Source of the DNA: Streptomyces sannanensis
GTDB lineage: Bacteria > Actinomycetota > Actinomycetes > Streptomycetales > Streptomycetaceae
Direction of reading: 5' to 3'
NCBI RefSeq assembly: GCF_039536205.1
Contig: NZ_BAAAYL010000001.1
Location: 5,952,001 to 6,016,000 of the forward strand
DNA: 64,000 nucleotides
A model generated the notes under the pieces. It worked only from the letters and a program-made list of their open reading frames with translations, did no database searches and was not told the DNA's origin. Within the stretch, counting starts at the first letter, position 1. Every line of letters starts with the position of its first letter. Positions 1-8,707 of this stretch are shown here, in pieces. The position numbers and the translations under genes are program-made.

Positions 1-231
1 GTGCAGGGCACGTACGGCGAAGCCGTCCGGCAGCTGCAGACGACGCTCAACAAGTGCTACAACGCGGGTCTGACGGTGGACAAGTCGTTCGGCCCCGCCA
101 CCCGGAACGCGCTCATCAAGGCCCAGCAAGCGGCCGGTACGCCAGCAGACGGGGAGTACGGCCCGAACACCCGTAAGGCGATCAAGCACGAGCCGCTCAA
201 CGGCAGCACGAACTGCGTCCGCGTTCCCTGA
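1..231 (+). CDS. Peptidoglycan-binding domain protein, 5' partial
   Basis: This is the C-terminal end of a protein that begins before the window. The visible 76 residues form one PG_binding_1-type repeat: a helix with VRQLQTTLN, then FGPATRNALIKAQQ, and a second half ending YGPNTRKAIK. In this family the domain anchors secreted hydrolases or cell-wall proteins to peptidoglycan. Two cysteines (CYN and NCVRVP) suggest a secreted, disulfide-bonded protein. The first codon reads GTG, but nothing shows that it is the true start. The catalytic part, if there is one, lies outside the window. Confidence 0.75.
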   Translation: MQGTYGEAVRQLQTTLNKCYNAGLTVDKSFGPATRNALIKAQQAAGTPADGEYGPNTRKAIKHEPLNGSTNCVRVP

Positions 232-284
232 GGAACCTGACCGATCCCCGCCCCGGTTCTCCGTCGCCGCACGACAGCTTGGTC

Positions 285-308
285 GGCGGGCCGCTGCTGT
301 GGCCCGCC
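285..308. terminator. Hairpin after the peptidoglycan-binding gene
   Basis: GGCGGGCC and GGCCCGCC are perfect 8-bp arms around an 8-nt loop. The hairpin lies 54 bp after the upstream stop and before the end of the converging cyclodeaminase gene, so it could serve both. There is no T-tract, which is normal for Streptomyces. Confidence 0.45.
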
Positions 309-373
309 CATCAGCCGTGGCTGTACTGCGACAAGTGGCACGAGGGTCCGGTCGCCCCCCTGCTGCCGGGGGC

Positions 374-1321
374 TCAGGAGAGCAGGTCGGTTAGCGTTCC
401 GGCGCCGCGTTGTTCAGCGTGTTGGTAGGCGAGCCAGGCAAGGGCGAGGTCCTGCCAGGGAAGCCCGACGGGGGCGTAGACGGTTCGTGTCGTGGCGCTG
501 GTGCGGCCCGGGTGGTCGTTGCGGAGGATCTCGCCCAGGGTGGCCTTGGCGGCTGTCGCGGGAAGTCCAGCGGCTGCGAGTGCTCCCATGGAGCCGGCCA
601 GTTCACGGTCGTCGACCACGAGGAGCGCGGATGCGAGCAAGTCAGCAGAGAGCTCTTGCTTGCCGGGCTCATCGGCTCCCAGAGACGTCAAGTGCTGCCC
701 GGGCCGAGTGTCGGCAAGATGCAGCAACGGTGTGCGTGACCAAGTGGCCAGCAGGATGACATCAGCGGCTGAGGCGACATCCGTGGGAGAACCGAGCGCT
801 CGTCCGTCGTGCCGGGCGATAAAGGCCGCGGTGCGGGCTGGATCGGTGTCGTGCACCACGACATCGCGAAAGCTTCGCATGCTGCGCAGTCCGCGGACCA
901 TGAGTTCGGCTTGTGCGCCCGCGCCGATCACGCCGAGTACCGTCTCCCCTCCCGAGTCGGGGGTCGCGAGGACATGGGTACCCAGGGCTGCTGCGAATCC
1001 CGTGCGCCAGGCGGTGATGGTGGCTGAGTCCATCAGTGCGAGGAGCTCACCGTCATGACCACTGTGGAGACAGATCACGCCGCGCAAAGCTGGTCGGGTG
1101 GCGGGGAACTTGGCGTTGACCTTCACCGTGTACGCATCGATGCCGGGCAGCAGCCCAGGGATCAAGGCTGTAGCCGTGCCGGGAAACGGCAGGTCTGTCC
1201 GTACTCGCTGTCCCGTTGCCGACCAGGAGTCGGTGCTGCAAAAGCCTTCTTCCAGGACAGCCATACAGGCTGCGGGTTCAAGCACGGCTTCCAGATCGCT
1301 GCGGGTCAGGATTCGGGTCAT
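374..1321 (-). CDS. Ornithine cyclodeaminase / mu-crystallin family protein
   Basis: A 315-residue protein of the usual length for the family, which covers ornithine, alanine and ketimine-reducing NAD(P)-dependent enzymes. The N-terminal substrate part holds VKVNAKFP and the family signature DSATITAWRTGFAAALGTHV. The Rossmann dinucleotide site is GVIGAGAQA near residue 125. The start MTRILTRSDLEAVLEP was chosen because family proteins begin with this kind of sequence and GGGGAC precedes it. A longer in-frame reading up to 1462 runs into unrelated remnant DNA. No partner gene adjoins it, so the substrate cannot be inferred; siderophore and amino-acid pathways both use this family. Confidence 0.85.
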   Translation of the reverse strand: MTRILTRSDLEAVLEPAACMAVLEEGFCSTDSWSATGQRVRTDLPFPGTATALIPGLLPGIDAYTVKVNAKFPATRPALRGVICLHSGHDGELLALMDSATITAWRTGFAAALGTHVLATPDSGGETVLGVIGAGAQAELMVRGLRSMRSFRDVVVHDTDPARTAAFIARHDGRALGSPTDVASAADVILLATWSRTPLLHLADTRPGQHLTSLGADEPGKQELSADLLASALLVVDDRELAGSMGALAAAGLPATAAKATLGEILRNDHPGRTSATTRTVYAPVGLPWQDLALAWLAYQHAEQRGAGTLTDLLS

Positions 1322-1404
1322 GTCCCCATGATCCCAATCCTCGTTCTCGCAGAGGGAGTCAAGGCGAGCAGAACAGGGAGAAGCCAGAGCAAGGCGGCGA
1401 GGAT

Positions 1405-1722
1405 GCCGTAGGGCATCGGGTACTTGCCGTCCGGATTGCCGCTGACCTTCGGAAACAGCCACCGGCAGGCGTCGCCGAACCGTTCCCGGACCCGGCCGTG
1501 CTGCTCGCGGACCGCGTCCACCACGGCTCGCGAGGCGGGGATGGCCCGAAAGCTCTTGTCCTTGCTCTTGTAGGGGACCAGGGCCCAGTGGCCGGACGGC
1601 GTCTTCTTCAGGCAGTCGGTCTTCAGGATCAGCGCTTCGCTGATGCGCAGGCCCTCGTCCCGGCAGATCAGCACCAGGGCGCGCGTCTTGGGATCGAGCA
1701 GGGCCAGGTTCTCCTCGCGGAC
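1405..1722 (-). pseudogene. Tyrosine recombinase (integrase) internal fragment
   Basis: About 105 codons match the catalytic core of a phage-type integrase: LLDPKTRALVLICRDEG, then LRISEALILKTDC (the helix with the first catalytic Arg), the KTPSGHWALVPYKSKDK beta-hairpin, and FPKVSGNPDGKYPMPYG. The frame then runs into unrelated sequence, and the C-terminal HxxR and Tyr nucleophile segments are absent. The N-terminal DNA-binding part is also gone. It is a decayed integrase scrap within a patch of rearranged gene pieces. Confidence 0.65.
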
Positions 1723-1867
1723 ACGAGGGGCGTGCGCGGCGCCGGCGGGGCCCGTGTGCTGTCCTCCGCAGTGCGTCACGCCGACGCCCTGTGCTCCGCC
1801 CGCTCCAAGTGGTGCATCACCACCTGATGGGCGGGCCAGGACTGCGTCCTGCGGGGTGGACGTGCGC

Positions 1868-2222
1868 GCGGTGGTGCCGTATGACAGGACGCGGTCGGCG
1901 GTCTTCGTACCGGAGACGAAGGGGGAAAAGGGGTAGAACGCCTGCTCCACGAACGGAGCCGCCGTCTCGGGGAGGCGCCAGGAGACCGGAGCTGGTGGCG
2001 CACCAGGTCGTCGTTGTGGGCGAGCGTGACGTCCACCGCGTTGCGCAGTGGATCCCACGTCAGGCCGTGCCAGCGGTCGGTCTCCACCGTGGCGAAGGGG
2101 TCGAGCTGACCCGGGTCGCCCACGAAGAGGACCCGTGAGTCGTCCGGGCCGAAGAGCGGCGCGGTGGCGAGCAGGGCGTCGGAGCGCATCTGGTACGCCT
2201 CGTCGACGATGGCCCACCGGGG
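1868..2222 (-). pseudogene. Superfamily 1-like ATPase/helicase fragment, frameshifted
   Basis: The minus strand encodes a Walker B-like segment IVDEAYQMRSDALL, then VLFVGDPGQLDPFATV (motif III-like) and a WHGLTWDPLRNAVDVTLAHN stretch. Reading must shift by one base near position 1995 to continue as PVSWRLPETAAPFVEQAF and FYPFSPFVSGTKTADR. The shift is explained by one missing C in a short C run. The Walker A region is missing because the copy breaks off abruptly near 2222, where an SMC-like fragment begins on the other strand. The pieces resemble an ATP-binding protein common in Streptomyces. Confidence 0.6.
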
Positions 2223-2427
2223 ACACCCGACGCCACCTCGCCTGCCGCATCCGCCAGGCGAACGAGCTGGTCGGCACCATGAACGCCCCCTGGAGCGGGT
2301 CCGCACGGCTTCCCGCGTCGCCGTGCAGGTCTGGCAGCTCGACCCCGCGCTGCCGCCGGGCACCCGGGCCGCCCGCGACCTGTTGACCGTGCAGACCTTC
2401 AGCCGGCGGATCTCGTGGCGGCCGTGA
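2222..2427 (+). pseudogene. TIGR02680-like SMC ATPase fragment
   Basis: Plus-strand codons read RHLACRIRQANELVGTMNA, then after a one-base frame change LERVRTASRVAVQVWQLDPA and LPPGTRAARDLL. This pattern is typical of the region before the C-terminal ATPase half of the TIGR02680 SMC-like family, the motor subunit of DUF2397/2398/2399 Wadjet operons. Everything after DLL is replaced by unrelated sequence, so the ABC signature and Walker B are lost. It is not copied from the intact 28.7-24.5 kb gene, whose equivalent segment differs strongly. It therefore looks like the scar of a second such system. Confidence 0.55.
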
Positions 2428-2493
2428 CCGGTGGTCCGGGTGACCCCTTGGTGATTCACACCAGCTTGTCTCTGATAGTTCTTTCAGCGGGGT

Positions 2494-2530
2494 ACGGGCA
2501 CATGCCCGTCGCAGCACCCTTTCGGGGTGC
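2494..2530 (+). promoter_or_regulatory. Two inverted repeats in the leader of the HelD-like gene
   Basis: ACGGGCA-CA-TGCCCGT (2494-2509) is a perfect 7-bp-arm inverted repeat suited to a dimeric repressor. Five bases downstream, GCACCC-TTTCG-GGGTGC (2514-2530) can fold in the mRNA just before the ribosome-binding AGGGAGGGG. Rifamycin-inducible HelR genes carry upstream palindromic elements, but I could not match the published element by eye. Confidence 0.45.
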
Positions 2531-2543
2531 CGCAAGGGAGGGG

Positions 2544-5500
2544 ATGGACGTGAGCACCACCACGCGCGACGAGATCATCGCCATCGAGCAGAAGGCGGTG
2601 GACCGCGCCTACGACTGCTACGAAGCACGGCTGGACGAACTGACCGGGAACTCCGTCGCCGTGGCCTCCGCGAGCGGCAAGGACAGCGTCGCCAACCGGC
2701 TCAACGCCGAGGAGCAGGCGGCGGAGTACGGAGGACTCGGCGACGCGTCGTTGGTCATCAGCCGCGTCGACACACGAGAAGATCCCGCCCCCTTCTACGT
2801 CGGCAGGCGTGCCGTCTCCGATGTCCGCACCCGCGACACGGTCGTCGTGCTGTGGACCAGCCCGCTCGCGAAGAAGTGGTTCGAGGCGCTGCCCGACGCC
2901 CCGGGGGAGGTCCTCCTGCGGCGACAACTGCGTTGCGCCCACCGCGTGGTCGAGGACTACTTCGACGAGATCGCCGTATCCGTTCCCGGGCCGCGGCCGG
3001 CCGCCGAGGATGTCCGGCCGGATGCCGGGCATACGGCCCCCGCCACCGCTGCGAAGGGGCAGGAAGTGCCCGTCCCGCCTGTCCCCTCCCCGGCGGACAT
3101 CGCTCGCATCCAGCGTCGGAAGCCCCAGCAGCCCGACGACTTCCTCCTGCGCGAACTGCAGCGCTCGCGCAACGGCAGCATGCGCGACATCGTCGAGACG
3201 ATCCGCCGCGACCAGATGGCCCTGGTCACCGGTTCTCCCTCCGACGTCCTCGTCGTGCAGGGCGGCCCTGGCACCGGCAAGTCCGCGGTCGGTCTGCACC
3301 GGGTGACCTGGCTCGTCAACAACAACCACTTCAAGGCACAGGACGTCCTCGTCGTCGGCCCTCACCGGACGTTCCTGGACTACGTCGGGCAGGTCCTCCC
3401 CACCCTCGGCACCCGCAACGTCAACGCCGTGCAGCTGAGCCGCCTTTGGGACGGCGAGATCCTCGGCGTCGACACCCCTCGGGCACGGCTGGTGAAGTCG
3501 GACGAGCGCATGGCAGCCGTACTGCGACGGCGCATCGAGAACGAGTGCCGTCCCGAGGCCCTCGACGAGCTCACCACGGAGCCCTCCTACGACGGCGACG
3601 AGCCGGGGTTCACCGTCACCGCCGGCAGCACGACCCTGCGCATCCCGCGCTCCGAGGTTCTTGCCCTCCTCGACGAGGCACGGAGCGGCAACGGCGCCCA
3701 CCGTGAGCGCCGCGACCGCTTCCGCAGCCTGCTCGTCGACCGCTTGCTGCAGGAGCTCGTGGCCGTTGCCCCGCGTCGCAGCCGTGACGACACGATCCGC
3801 CGCGACCTGGAACGCAACCGCCGAGTCGAACGGCTCATCGAGCGCGTCTGGCCGTCGCCGGGTGCCAGGGAAGCCCTCCGCAGCCTCTACGACTCAGCCG
3901 ACCTCCTTCGCGCGTGCGCCGACGGCCTCCTCGACGACGAGGAGCAGACCGCCCTGCACCGCCCCCGGGGAACCTCCGCCGACGACGACGCCTGGACCCT
4001 CGACGACCAGGTCTGCCTCGAAGAACTCCGCTACCTCATCACCGGGGAGACCCCACGGCGCTACGGGCACATCGTCGTCGACGAGGCGCAGGACCTCACC
4101 CCCATGCAGGCCCGCGCCCTGCGCCGTCGCTGCGCGGCGAACGGCTCCATGACGGTCCTCGGCGACCTCGCCCAGGCCACCGGCCCTCATACCTACGTGG
4201 ACTGGGACCGTCTCGGCACACTCCTCTCCGACCACGGTGACTGGCGCCTCGCCGAGCTGAACACCAGCTACCGTGTGCCGGCGGAAATCATGGCGTTCGT
4301 CGCGCCCCTGGCCCGCGCGGTCGCCCCCGCACTGCCCTATCCGCAGGCCGTGCGCGAGGCCGGCGAGGACGCCGTACGAATCATGGCGACCGAACCGTGG
4401 CAGCTCCTCGACGACACCGTCACCCAGGCCACCCGTCTCGTGGGCACCAGCGACGGGCACACCTTGCGCTCGGTGGCCGTCATCGTCCCCGACGACTCGG
4501 GCTGGCTCGACGAGATCAGCCGGCACCTGGATCGGAGTGCCGACATCACCGACCAGGGGCGCGAGGCCGTGTCCGTCCTGGCCGCCGGCCAGGCCAAGGG
4601 CATGGAGTACGACCACGTCCTCGTCGTCGAACCCGCCACCATTGCCGACCGTGGGCCGGCCGGCCTGCGCCGGCTCTACGTCGCCCTCACCCGCAGCACG
4701 CAAAGCCTGACCGTCCTGCACACGTCACCGCTCCCGGAGATCCTCACGAACACCGACGGCGCCACCGAACTGCCGGTGCCGGAAGCCGAACCCGGCACGG
4801 CGCCGGGCGAAGTCCCCGAGATCGGGACCGATATCCGGGTCCAAGTCGTCGGCCCGGGACCGGGCGGCCGCTACAAGGTCAAGGCCCTCTCTCCCGCCCT
4901 CGACCGCCCGCTGGTCCTGACCGTCCGCCACGGCTCGGCTCCCCCACGTCCGGGCGAGGAGCTGGACTGCTGGGTGTTCACCAACGACACGAACCAGATC
5001 GTCCTCACAGCCGACCAGCGCGGCCGCCGACCCATCTCACACCGGATGGCGGAACGCTACGCGGCGGCGCTCGGCGTTCTCGACGAGCTGATCACCGGTG
5101 AGGGCGGCACCTCGGCGGACGCCCGTGGTCGCCTCTCCGAGCTCCAAGGGATGGCGAACCGCATCCTCCGGCGCGACCAGGCCGACTGGGTGGAGGTGCG
5201 ACGTGTACTCGGTTCCCCGGACAGGAACCGTCTGAGCGTCCTGCGCGACCTCGCGGCAAGCACCAATCGTGCGCTCAAGGACAACGCACTGGACGTGCAC
5301 CGCCTCAAGGACGACCTGGCGAGCTCCGGCTGGGCCCCGGCCCTGGCGGAAGCACGGGAGACGCTCCAGGCCCGCCTCGCAGCTGCGCCCGAACCGGACT
5401 TCGATCACACACCCACCACCGCTGCCCAGCAGCCCGAGCAGAAGGAAGCCAAGCCCGTGACTGCTGTCGAGGACGTTCCCGCGACACCTGCCGCGACCAC

Positions 5501-5933
5501 CAAGGAGGGTTTCCTGCGCGCGCTGGAGACGTCGGCGGCCACCGACCGCATGTGCAAGAAGCACGAGGCGGTGCGCCACGCGCTCAAGTCGGCCCTGCTG
5601 TGGTCGGACCTGCAGCCGGCCGACTCCCCGGTCATCGACGTCAGCTGTGTCACCGGTGACGGCCTGTTCGTCTACGAGGTCCTGGGGGCGGGCCGTTCCA
5701 CGTACGCGGACCTGCGCTCGGGAGCGACTCGGCTCTTTGAGATCGACCACACCCTGCCCACTGCAGCCGACGGCCTCTACCTGGTCCTCTGCGAACCGCC
5801 CGTGGAGGACTGGTCGGCCGACACCGTCCACGACGTCTTCGGCGTCCACGTCCTGTGGCGCACCCCGGAAAGCTGGGGCGGCCGCGACACGGCAACCGCC
5901 CTGGGCCGGCCGGCGCGCCACGAGCAGGACTGA
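2544..5933 (+). CDS. HelD-like superfamily 1 ATPase (RNA polymerase-associated helicase), long C-terminal extension
   Basis: A 1129-residue protein. Its N-terminal region (EQKAVDRAYDCYEARLDEL) resembles the coiled arm of HelD proteins, which insert into RNA polymerase channels and release it from DNA. Walker A GGPGTGKSAVG lies near residue 239, the DEAQDLTPMQ Walker B near 512, followed by VLGDLAQATG, and the C-terminal helicase motifs AKGMEYDHVLVVE and YVALTRSTQSLTV. Family members are normally about 700-780 residues. Here some 400 more follow, including a conserved-looking end domain (LFEIDHTLPTAADGLYLVLC, FGVHVLWRTPESW). The start is ATG 2544 or GTG 2550; the strong AGGGAGGGG favours the GTG by spacing. 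Streptomyces HelR gives rifamycin tolerance; membership in that subgroup is inferred, not shown. Confidence 0.85.
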   Translation: MDVSTTTRDEIIAIEQKAVDRAYDCYEARLDELTGNSVAVASASGKDSVANRLNAEEQAAEYGGLGDASLVISRVDTREDPAPFYVGRRAVSDVRTRDTVVVLWTSPLAKKWFEALPDAPGEVLLRRQLRCAHRVVEDYFDEIAVSVPGPRPAAEDVRPDAGHTAPATAAKGQEVPVPPVPSPADIARIQRRKPQQPDDFLLRELQRSRNGSMRDIVETIRRDQMALVTGSPSDVLVVQGGPGTGKSAVGLHRVTWLVNNNHFKAQDVLVVGPHRTFLDYVGQVLPTLGTRNVNAVQLSRLWDGEILGVDTPRARLVKSDERMAAVLRRRIENECRPEALDELTTEPSYDGDEPGFTVTAGSTTLRIPRSEVLALLDEARSGNGAHRERRDRFRSLLVDRLLQELVAVAPRRSRDDTIRRDLERNRRVERLIERVWPSPGAREALRSLYDSADLLRACADGLLDDEEQTALHRPRGTSADDDAWTLDDQVCLEELRYLITGETPRRYGHIVVDEAQDLTPMQARALRRRCAANGSMTVLGDLAQATGPHTYVDWDRLGTLLSDHGDWRLAELNTSYRVPAEIMAFVAPLARAVAPALPYPQAVREAGEDAVRIMATEPWQLLDDTVTQATRLVGTSDGHTLRSVAVIVPDDSGWLDEISRHLDRSADITDQGREAVSVLAAGQAKGMEYDHVLVVEPATIADRGPAGLRRLYVALTRSTQSLTVLHTSPLPEILTNTDGATELPVPEAEPGTAPGEVPEIGTDIRVQVVGPGPGGRYKVKALSPALDRPLVLTVRHGSAPPRPGEELDCWVFTNDTNQIVLTADQRGRRPISHRMAERYAAALGVLDELITGEGGTSADARGRLSELQGMANRILRRDQADWVEVRRVLGSPDRNRLSVLRDLAASTNRALKDNALDVHRLKDDLASSGWAPALAEARETLQARLAAAPEPDFDHTPTTAAQQPEQKEAKPVTAVEDVPATPAATTKEGFLRALETSAATDRMCKKHEAVRHALKSALLWSDLQPADSPVIDVSCVTGDGLFVYEVLGAGRSTYADLRSGATRLFEIDHTLPTAADGLYLVLCEPPVEDWSADTVHDVFGVHVLWRTPESWGGRDTATALGRPARHEQD

Positions 5934-5983
5934 CGCCGTCCGAGCTTCCGCGTCGTTCGTTCAAACGCCCGCCACAGCCGAAT

Positions 5984-6006
5984 GCCCGGCCGCATCGCGG
6001 CCGGGC
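5984..6006 (+). terminator. Intrinsic terminator of the HelD-like gene
   Basis: A perfect 10-bp stem GCCCGGCCGC/GCGGCCGGGC with an ATC loop lies 51 bp after the stop codon. The rest of the stretch to 6208 shows no credible gene. Confidence 0.7.
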
Positions 6007-6208
6007 AAGGCATTCACGCGGCGCGGTCTGCGTTGCGGGAAATGCCGCAGGGACATCGAAACCTCAGTTCTGTGGGTTCATGTGCCCTGAGGACGTCAGT
6101 TCGTGATGCAACGTGCGCGAGACTGCGACGTGATCGCGTCGAGAATGTTCGGGAATGCTTCTCGTGGCGCGCCGGTGTGGAGATGACAGAGGGTCACCCC
6201 CACAACGG

Positions 6209-6457
6209 CTACGCGCCGGGCAGCATGTTCCCCTGCACCGCCTGAATGTCGAGCCCGACCCTCAGCGTCGTACCGATCGCGGCGATCCCCGCCTGCACGA
6301 CCTGGTTGTAGTTCATCGCGAAGTCCTCGCGCCGCAGCTCCGCCGTGGCCCGGAACGCGGCACGCACCCCGCCCCAGGGGTCGGCCCCGGTCCCGAGGTA
6401 GCTCAGGTCGAGATCGACGGGCCGCACGACCCCGTGCATACCGAGCTCCCCGTGCAC
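6209..6457 (-). pseudogene. YceI-family C-terminal remnant
   Basis: The minus strand encodes GMHGVVRPVDLDLSYLGTG, DPWGGVRAAFRATAELRRED and FAMNYNQVVQAGI, the C-terminal half of a YceI-like isoprenoid-binding lipocalin. The first roughly 100 residues are missing. Its beginning overlaps, in another frame, the last codons of the MFS transporter gene. A deletion therefore joined the transporter tail to this fragment and lost the YceI start. It could still be read through translational coupling but should not fold as a complete barrel. Confidence 0.65.
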
Positions 6458-8211
6458 GCGGCGGCGACGGTGGCCACGGCAGCGAGCCGCTGCGTGTTCG
6501 CGGGACCCTCACCGGCCGGCACGGTGGACGCGACGGCCCAGCTCGGCACCTTCTCCTCGCCGCTCGCGGCGGCGTCCGCCGGGGAGGCGGCCGGCGCGAC
6601 GGTGGTATCGGCCTGCTCCGGCGCGGCCGCCTGCGCCGGCGCATCCGACGTACGCAGCGGAACCTCCTTGATGAACAGGGTCACGAGGAAGGCGAGGAGG
6701 GCGAACGGCGCGACATACAGGAAGACGTCCCCGATGCCGTGGCCGAAGGCGCTCTCGATGACGGGGCGGAACGGCGCGGGCAGCTTGCTCAGGTCGGGGA
6801 TGCCCCCGCCGCCGGAGCCGGCGGAACCGAGTGCGGCACCCTTGGGGCCGAGTTCGGCGAGGCCCTCCTCGACGTAGTGGGTGACCCGGGTGCTCATGAC
6901 GGAGCCGAGCACCGAGACACCGAGCGCACCACCGAGGGAGCGGAAGAAGGTGATGACGGAGCTGGCGGAGCCGAGGTCCTGCGGGGCGACCTGGTTCTGT
7001 GTCGACAGGACCAGGTTCTGCATCATCATGCCGACGCCGAGGCCCGTGACCGCCATGTAGACGGCGAGGTGCCAGTACGGGGTGTCGTACCGCATGGTGC
7101 CCAGCAGACCCAGGCCGGCCGTCAGCAGCACACCGCCCGTGACCAGCCAGGCCTTCCACCTGCCGGTCCTGGTGATGATCTGGCCGGAGACGGTCGACGA
7201 GACGAACAGGCCCGCGATCATCGGGATGGTCATGACGCCCGACATCGTCGGCGACTTGCCGCGCGCCAGCTGGAAGTACTGGCTGAAGAAGACGGTGCCG
7301 GCGAACATCGCGACACCGACGAAGAGCGAGGCCAGCGAGGCCAGCGCGATGGTGCGGTTGCGGAACAGCCGCAGCGGGATGATCGGCTCGCTCGCCCTGG
7401 TCTCCACGAAGAGGAAGATCAGCGCGAGGACGATCGAACCGCCGACCATCGCGCAGGTCTGCCAGGACAGCCAGTCGTACTTGTCGCCGGCGAAGGTGAC
7501 CCAGATCAGCAGCAGGCAGGCCGCGGCGGTGATGAAGAAGGCGCCGGCCCAGTCGACCTTGACCTTCCGCTTGGCCACCGGCAGGTGCAGGGTCTTCTGC
7601 AGCACGACGAGCGCGATCAGCGCGATGGGCACACCGACGTACATGCACCAGCGCCAGCCGAGCCAGGAGGTGTCCGTGATGACACCGCCGAGCAGCGGAC
7701 CGCCCACGGTGGCGACGGCATAGGTCGCGCCGAGGTAGCCGGAGTAACGGCCACGTTCACGCGGCGAGATCATCGTCGCCATGATGATCTGTGCCAGGGC
7801 GGAGAGACCGCCGCCGCCGATGCCCTGAATGGCACGCGCGGAGATCAGCATGGCGGGGTTCTGTGCGAGACCCGCCATGACCGAGCCGACTACGTACACG
7901 CACAGGGCCAGCTGGACCAGGGCCTTCTTGCTGACCAGGTCGGCCATCTTGCCCCAGAGGGGCGTGGTGGCCGTCATCGCGAGCAGCGACGCGGTCACCA
8001 CCCAGGTGTAGGCACTCTGGCCGCCGCCCAGGTCCCTGATGATCGTCGGCAGTGCGTTGGAGACGATGGTCGACGAGATGATGGCGGCGAACATGCCGAG
8101 CAGCAGCCCGGACATCGCCTCCATGATCTGCCGGTGTGTCATCGGAGCCCCGTCGGGCGCTCCGTGCTTGGCATGGCTGCCCCGCACACCGGCTGGTGTG
8201 GTCGTTGCCAT
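6403..8211 (-). CDS. DHA2-family MFS drug:H+ antiporter (14 TM)
   Basis: A 602-residue EmrB/QacA-type exporter. The first helices read MSGLLLGMFAAIISSTIVSN; motif A is GKMADLVSKKALV; motif C-like glycines appear in GGPLLGGVITDTSWLGWRW. It is preceded by AGAAAAGGAAG as ribosome-binding site. The MarR-family gene ends 13 bp upstream, so the two form an operon, and the exporter is probably induced when a ligand releases the repressor. The membrane domain looks complete. The last ~40 residues (Ala/Pro-rich, then CTGSSVCTGSCGPSIST) look like out-of-frame sequence produced by the deletion that truncated the neighbouring YceI gene. The substrate is unknown. Confidence 0.9.
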   Translation of the reverse strand: MATTTPAGVRGSHAKHGAPDGAPMTHRQIMEAMSGLLLGMFAAIISSTIVSNALPTIIRDLGGGQSAYTWVVTASLLAMTATTPLWGKMADLVSKKALVQLALCVYVVGSVMAGLAQNPAMLISARAIQGIGGGGLSALAQIIMATMISPRERGRYSGYLGATYAVATVGGPLLGGVITDTSWLGWRWCMYVGVPIALIALVVLQKTLHLPVAKRKVKVDWAGAFFITAAACLLLIWVTFAGDKYDWLSWQTCAMVGGSIVLALIFLFVETRASEPIIPLRLFRNRTIALASLASLFVGVAMFAGTVFFSQYFQLARGKSPTMSGVMTIPMIAGLFVSSTVSGQIITRTGRWKAWLVTGGVLLTAGLGLLGTMRYDTPYWHLAVYMAVTGLGVGMMMQNLVLSTQNQVAPQDLGSASSVITFFRSLGGALGVSVLGSVMSTRVTHYVEEGLAELGPKGAALGSAGSGGGGIPDLSKLPAPFRPVIESAFGHGIGDVFLYVAPFALLAFLVTLFIKEVPLRTSDAPAQAAAPEQADTTVAPAASPADAAASGEEKVPSWAVASTVPAGEGPANTQRLAAVATVAAACTGSSVCTGSCGPSIST

Positions 8212-8224
8212 GGACTTCCTTTTC

Positions 8225-8707
8225 TTACGCGGGTGTACGGGTGGTCTGTTCGGTGGCGTGGGAGAACCGCGATGCGGACCGGCAGTCGCCGAAGCTGCTG
8301 CGCAGCCGGGACATGAGCAGGTTCAGCTGGGCGATCTCGTCGTCGCTCCAGTCGCTGAGGCACTGAGCGAGCAGCTCCGTGGCCCTCTCGGAGAGCTCCG
8401 CGAGCTGCCGCTCGCCCTCGGGGGTGAGCCGCACGATGCGCGAGCGCTTGTCGGTGGGATCGGGGGACCGGTCGATCCAGCCTCGATCAGCGACATGGGC
8501 GACGTGCCGGCTGGTCACCGACATGTCGACGGCGAGCAGCTCCGCGAGCCGGCTCATCCGCATCTCGCCGTACCGCCCCAGCAGGCTCAGTACGGCGGCG
8601 GAGCCGGCCGGGCACTCGTGCGGCAGGATCCGCGCGAGGTCACGCCTCACGGCGCCGATGGCATCGAGCTGTCGAGCCAGCTCCTCGTAGTGGCGCTGCG
8701 CGGCCAT
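8225..8707 (-). CDS. MarR-family transcriptional regulator
   Basis: A 160-residue winged-helix protein. The recognition region is MRMSRLAELLAVDMSVTSRHVAHVADRG, and the wing carries the conserved DPTDKRSRIVRLTPEG signature of MarR proteins. The start MAAQRHYEE has GGGAGGTG at good spacing; the in-frame extension upstream lacks a site. It is the first gene of the exporter operon and most likely represses its own promoter, relieved by a phenolic or drug-like ligand. No obvious palindrome could be confirmed in the short upstream DNA. Confidence 0.9.
   Translation of the reverse strand: MAAQRHYEELARQLDAIGAVRRDLARILPHECPAGSAAVLSLLGRYGEMRMSRLAELLAVDMSVTSRHVAHVADRGWIDRSPDPTDKRSRIVRLTPEGERQLAELSERATELLAQCLSDWSDDEIAQLNLLMSRLRSSFGDCRSASRFSHATEQTTRTPA

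Noticed and set aside
334..348. 15-bp repeat AGTGGCACGAGGGTC, also at 23228-23242
   Set aside because: It lies close to two suspected breakpoints, but a 15-bp match in 64 kb of GC-rich DNA is expected by chance, and no element boundary coincides at the first copy.
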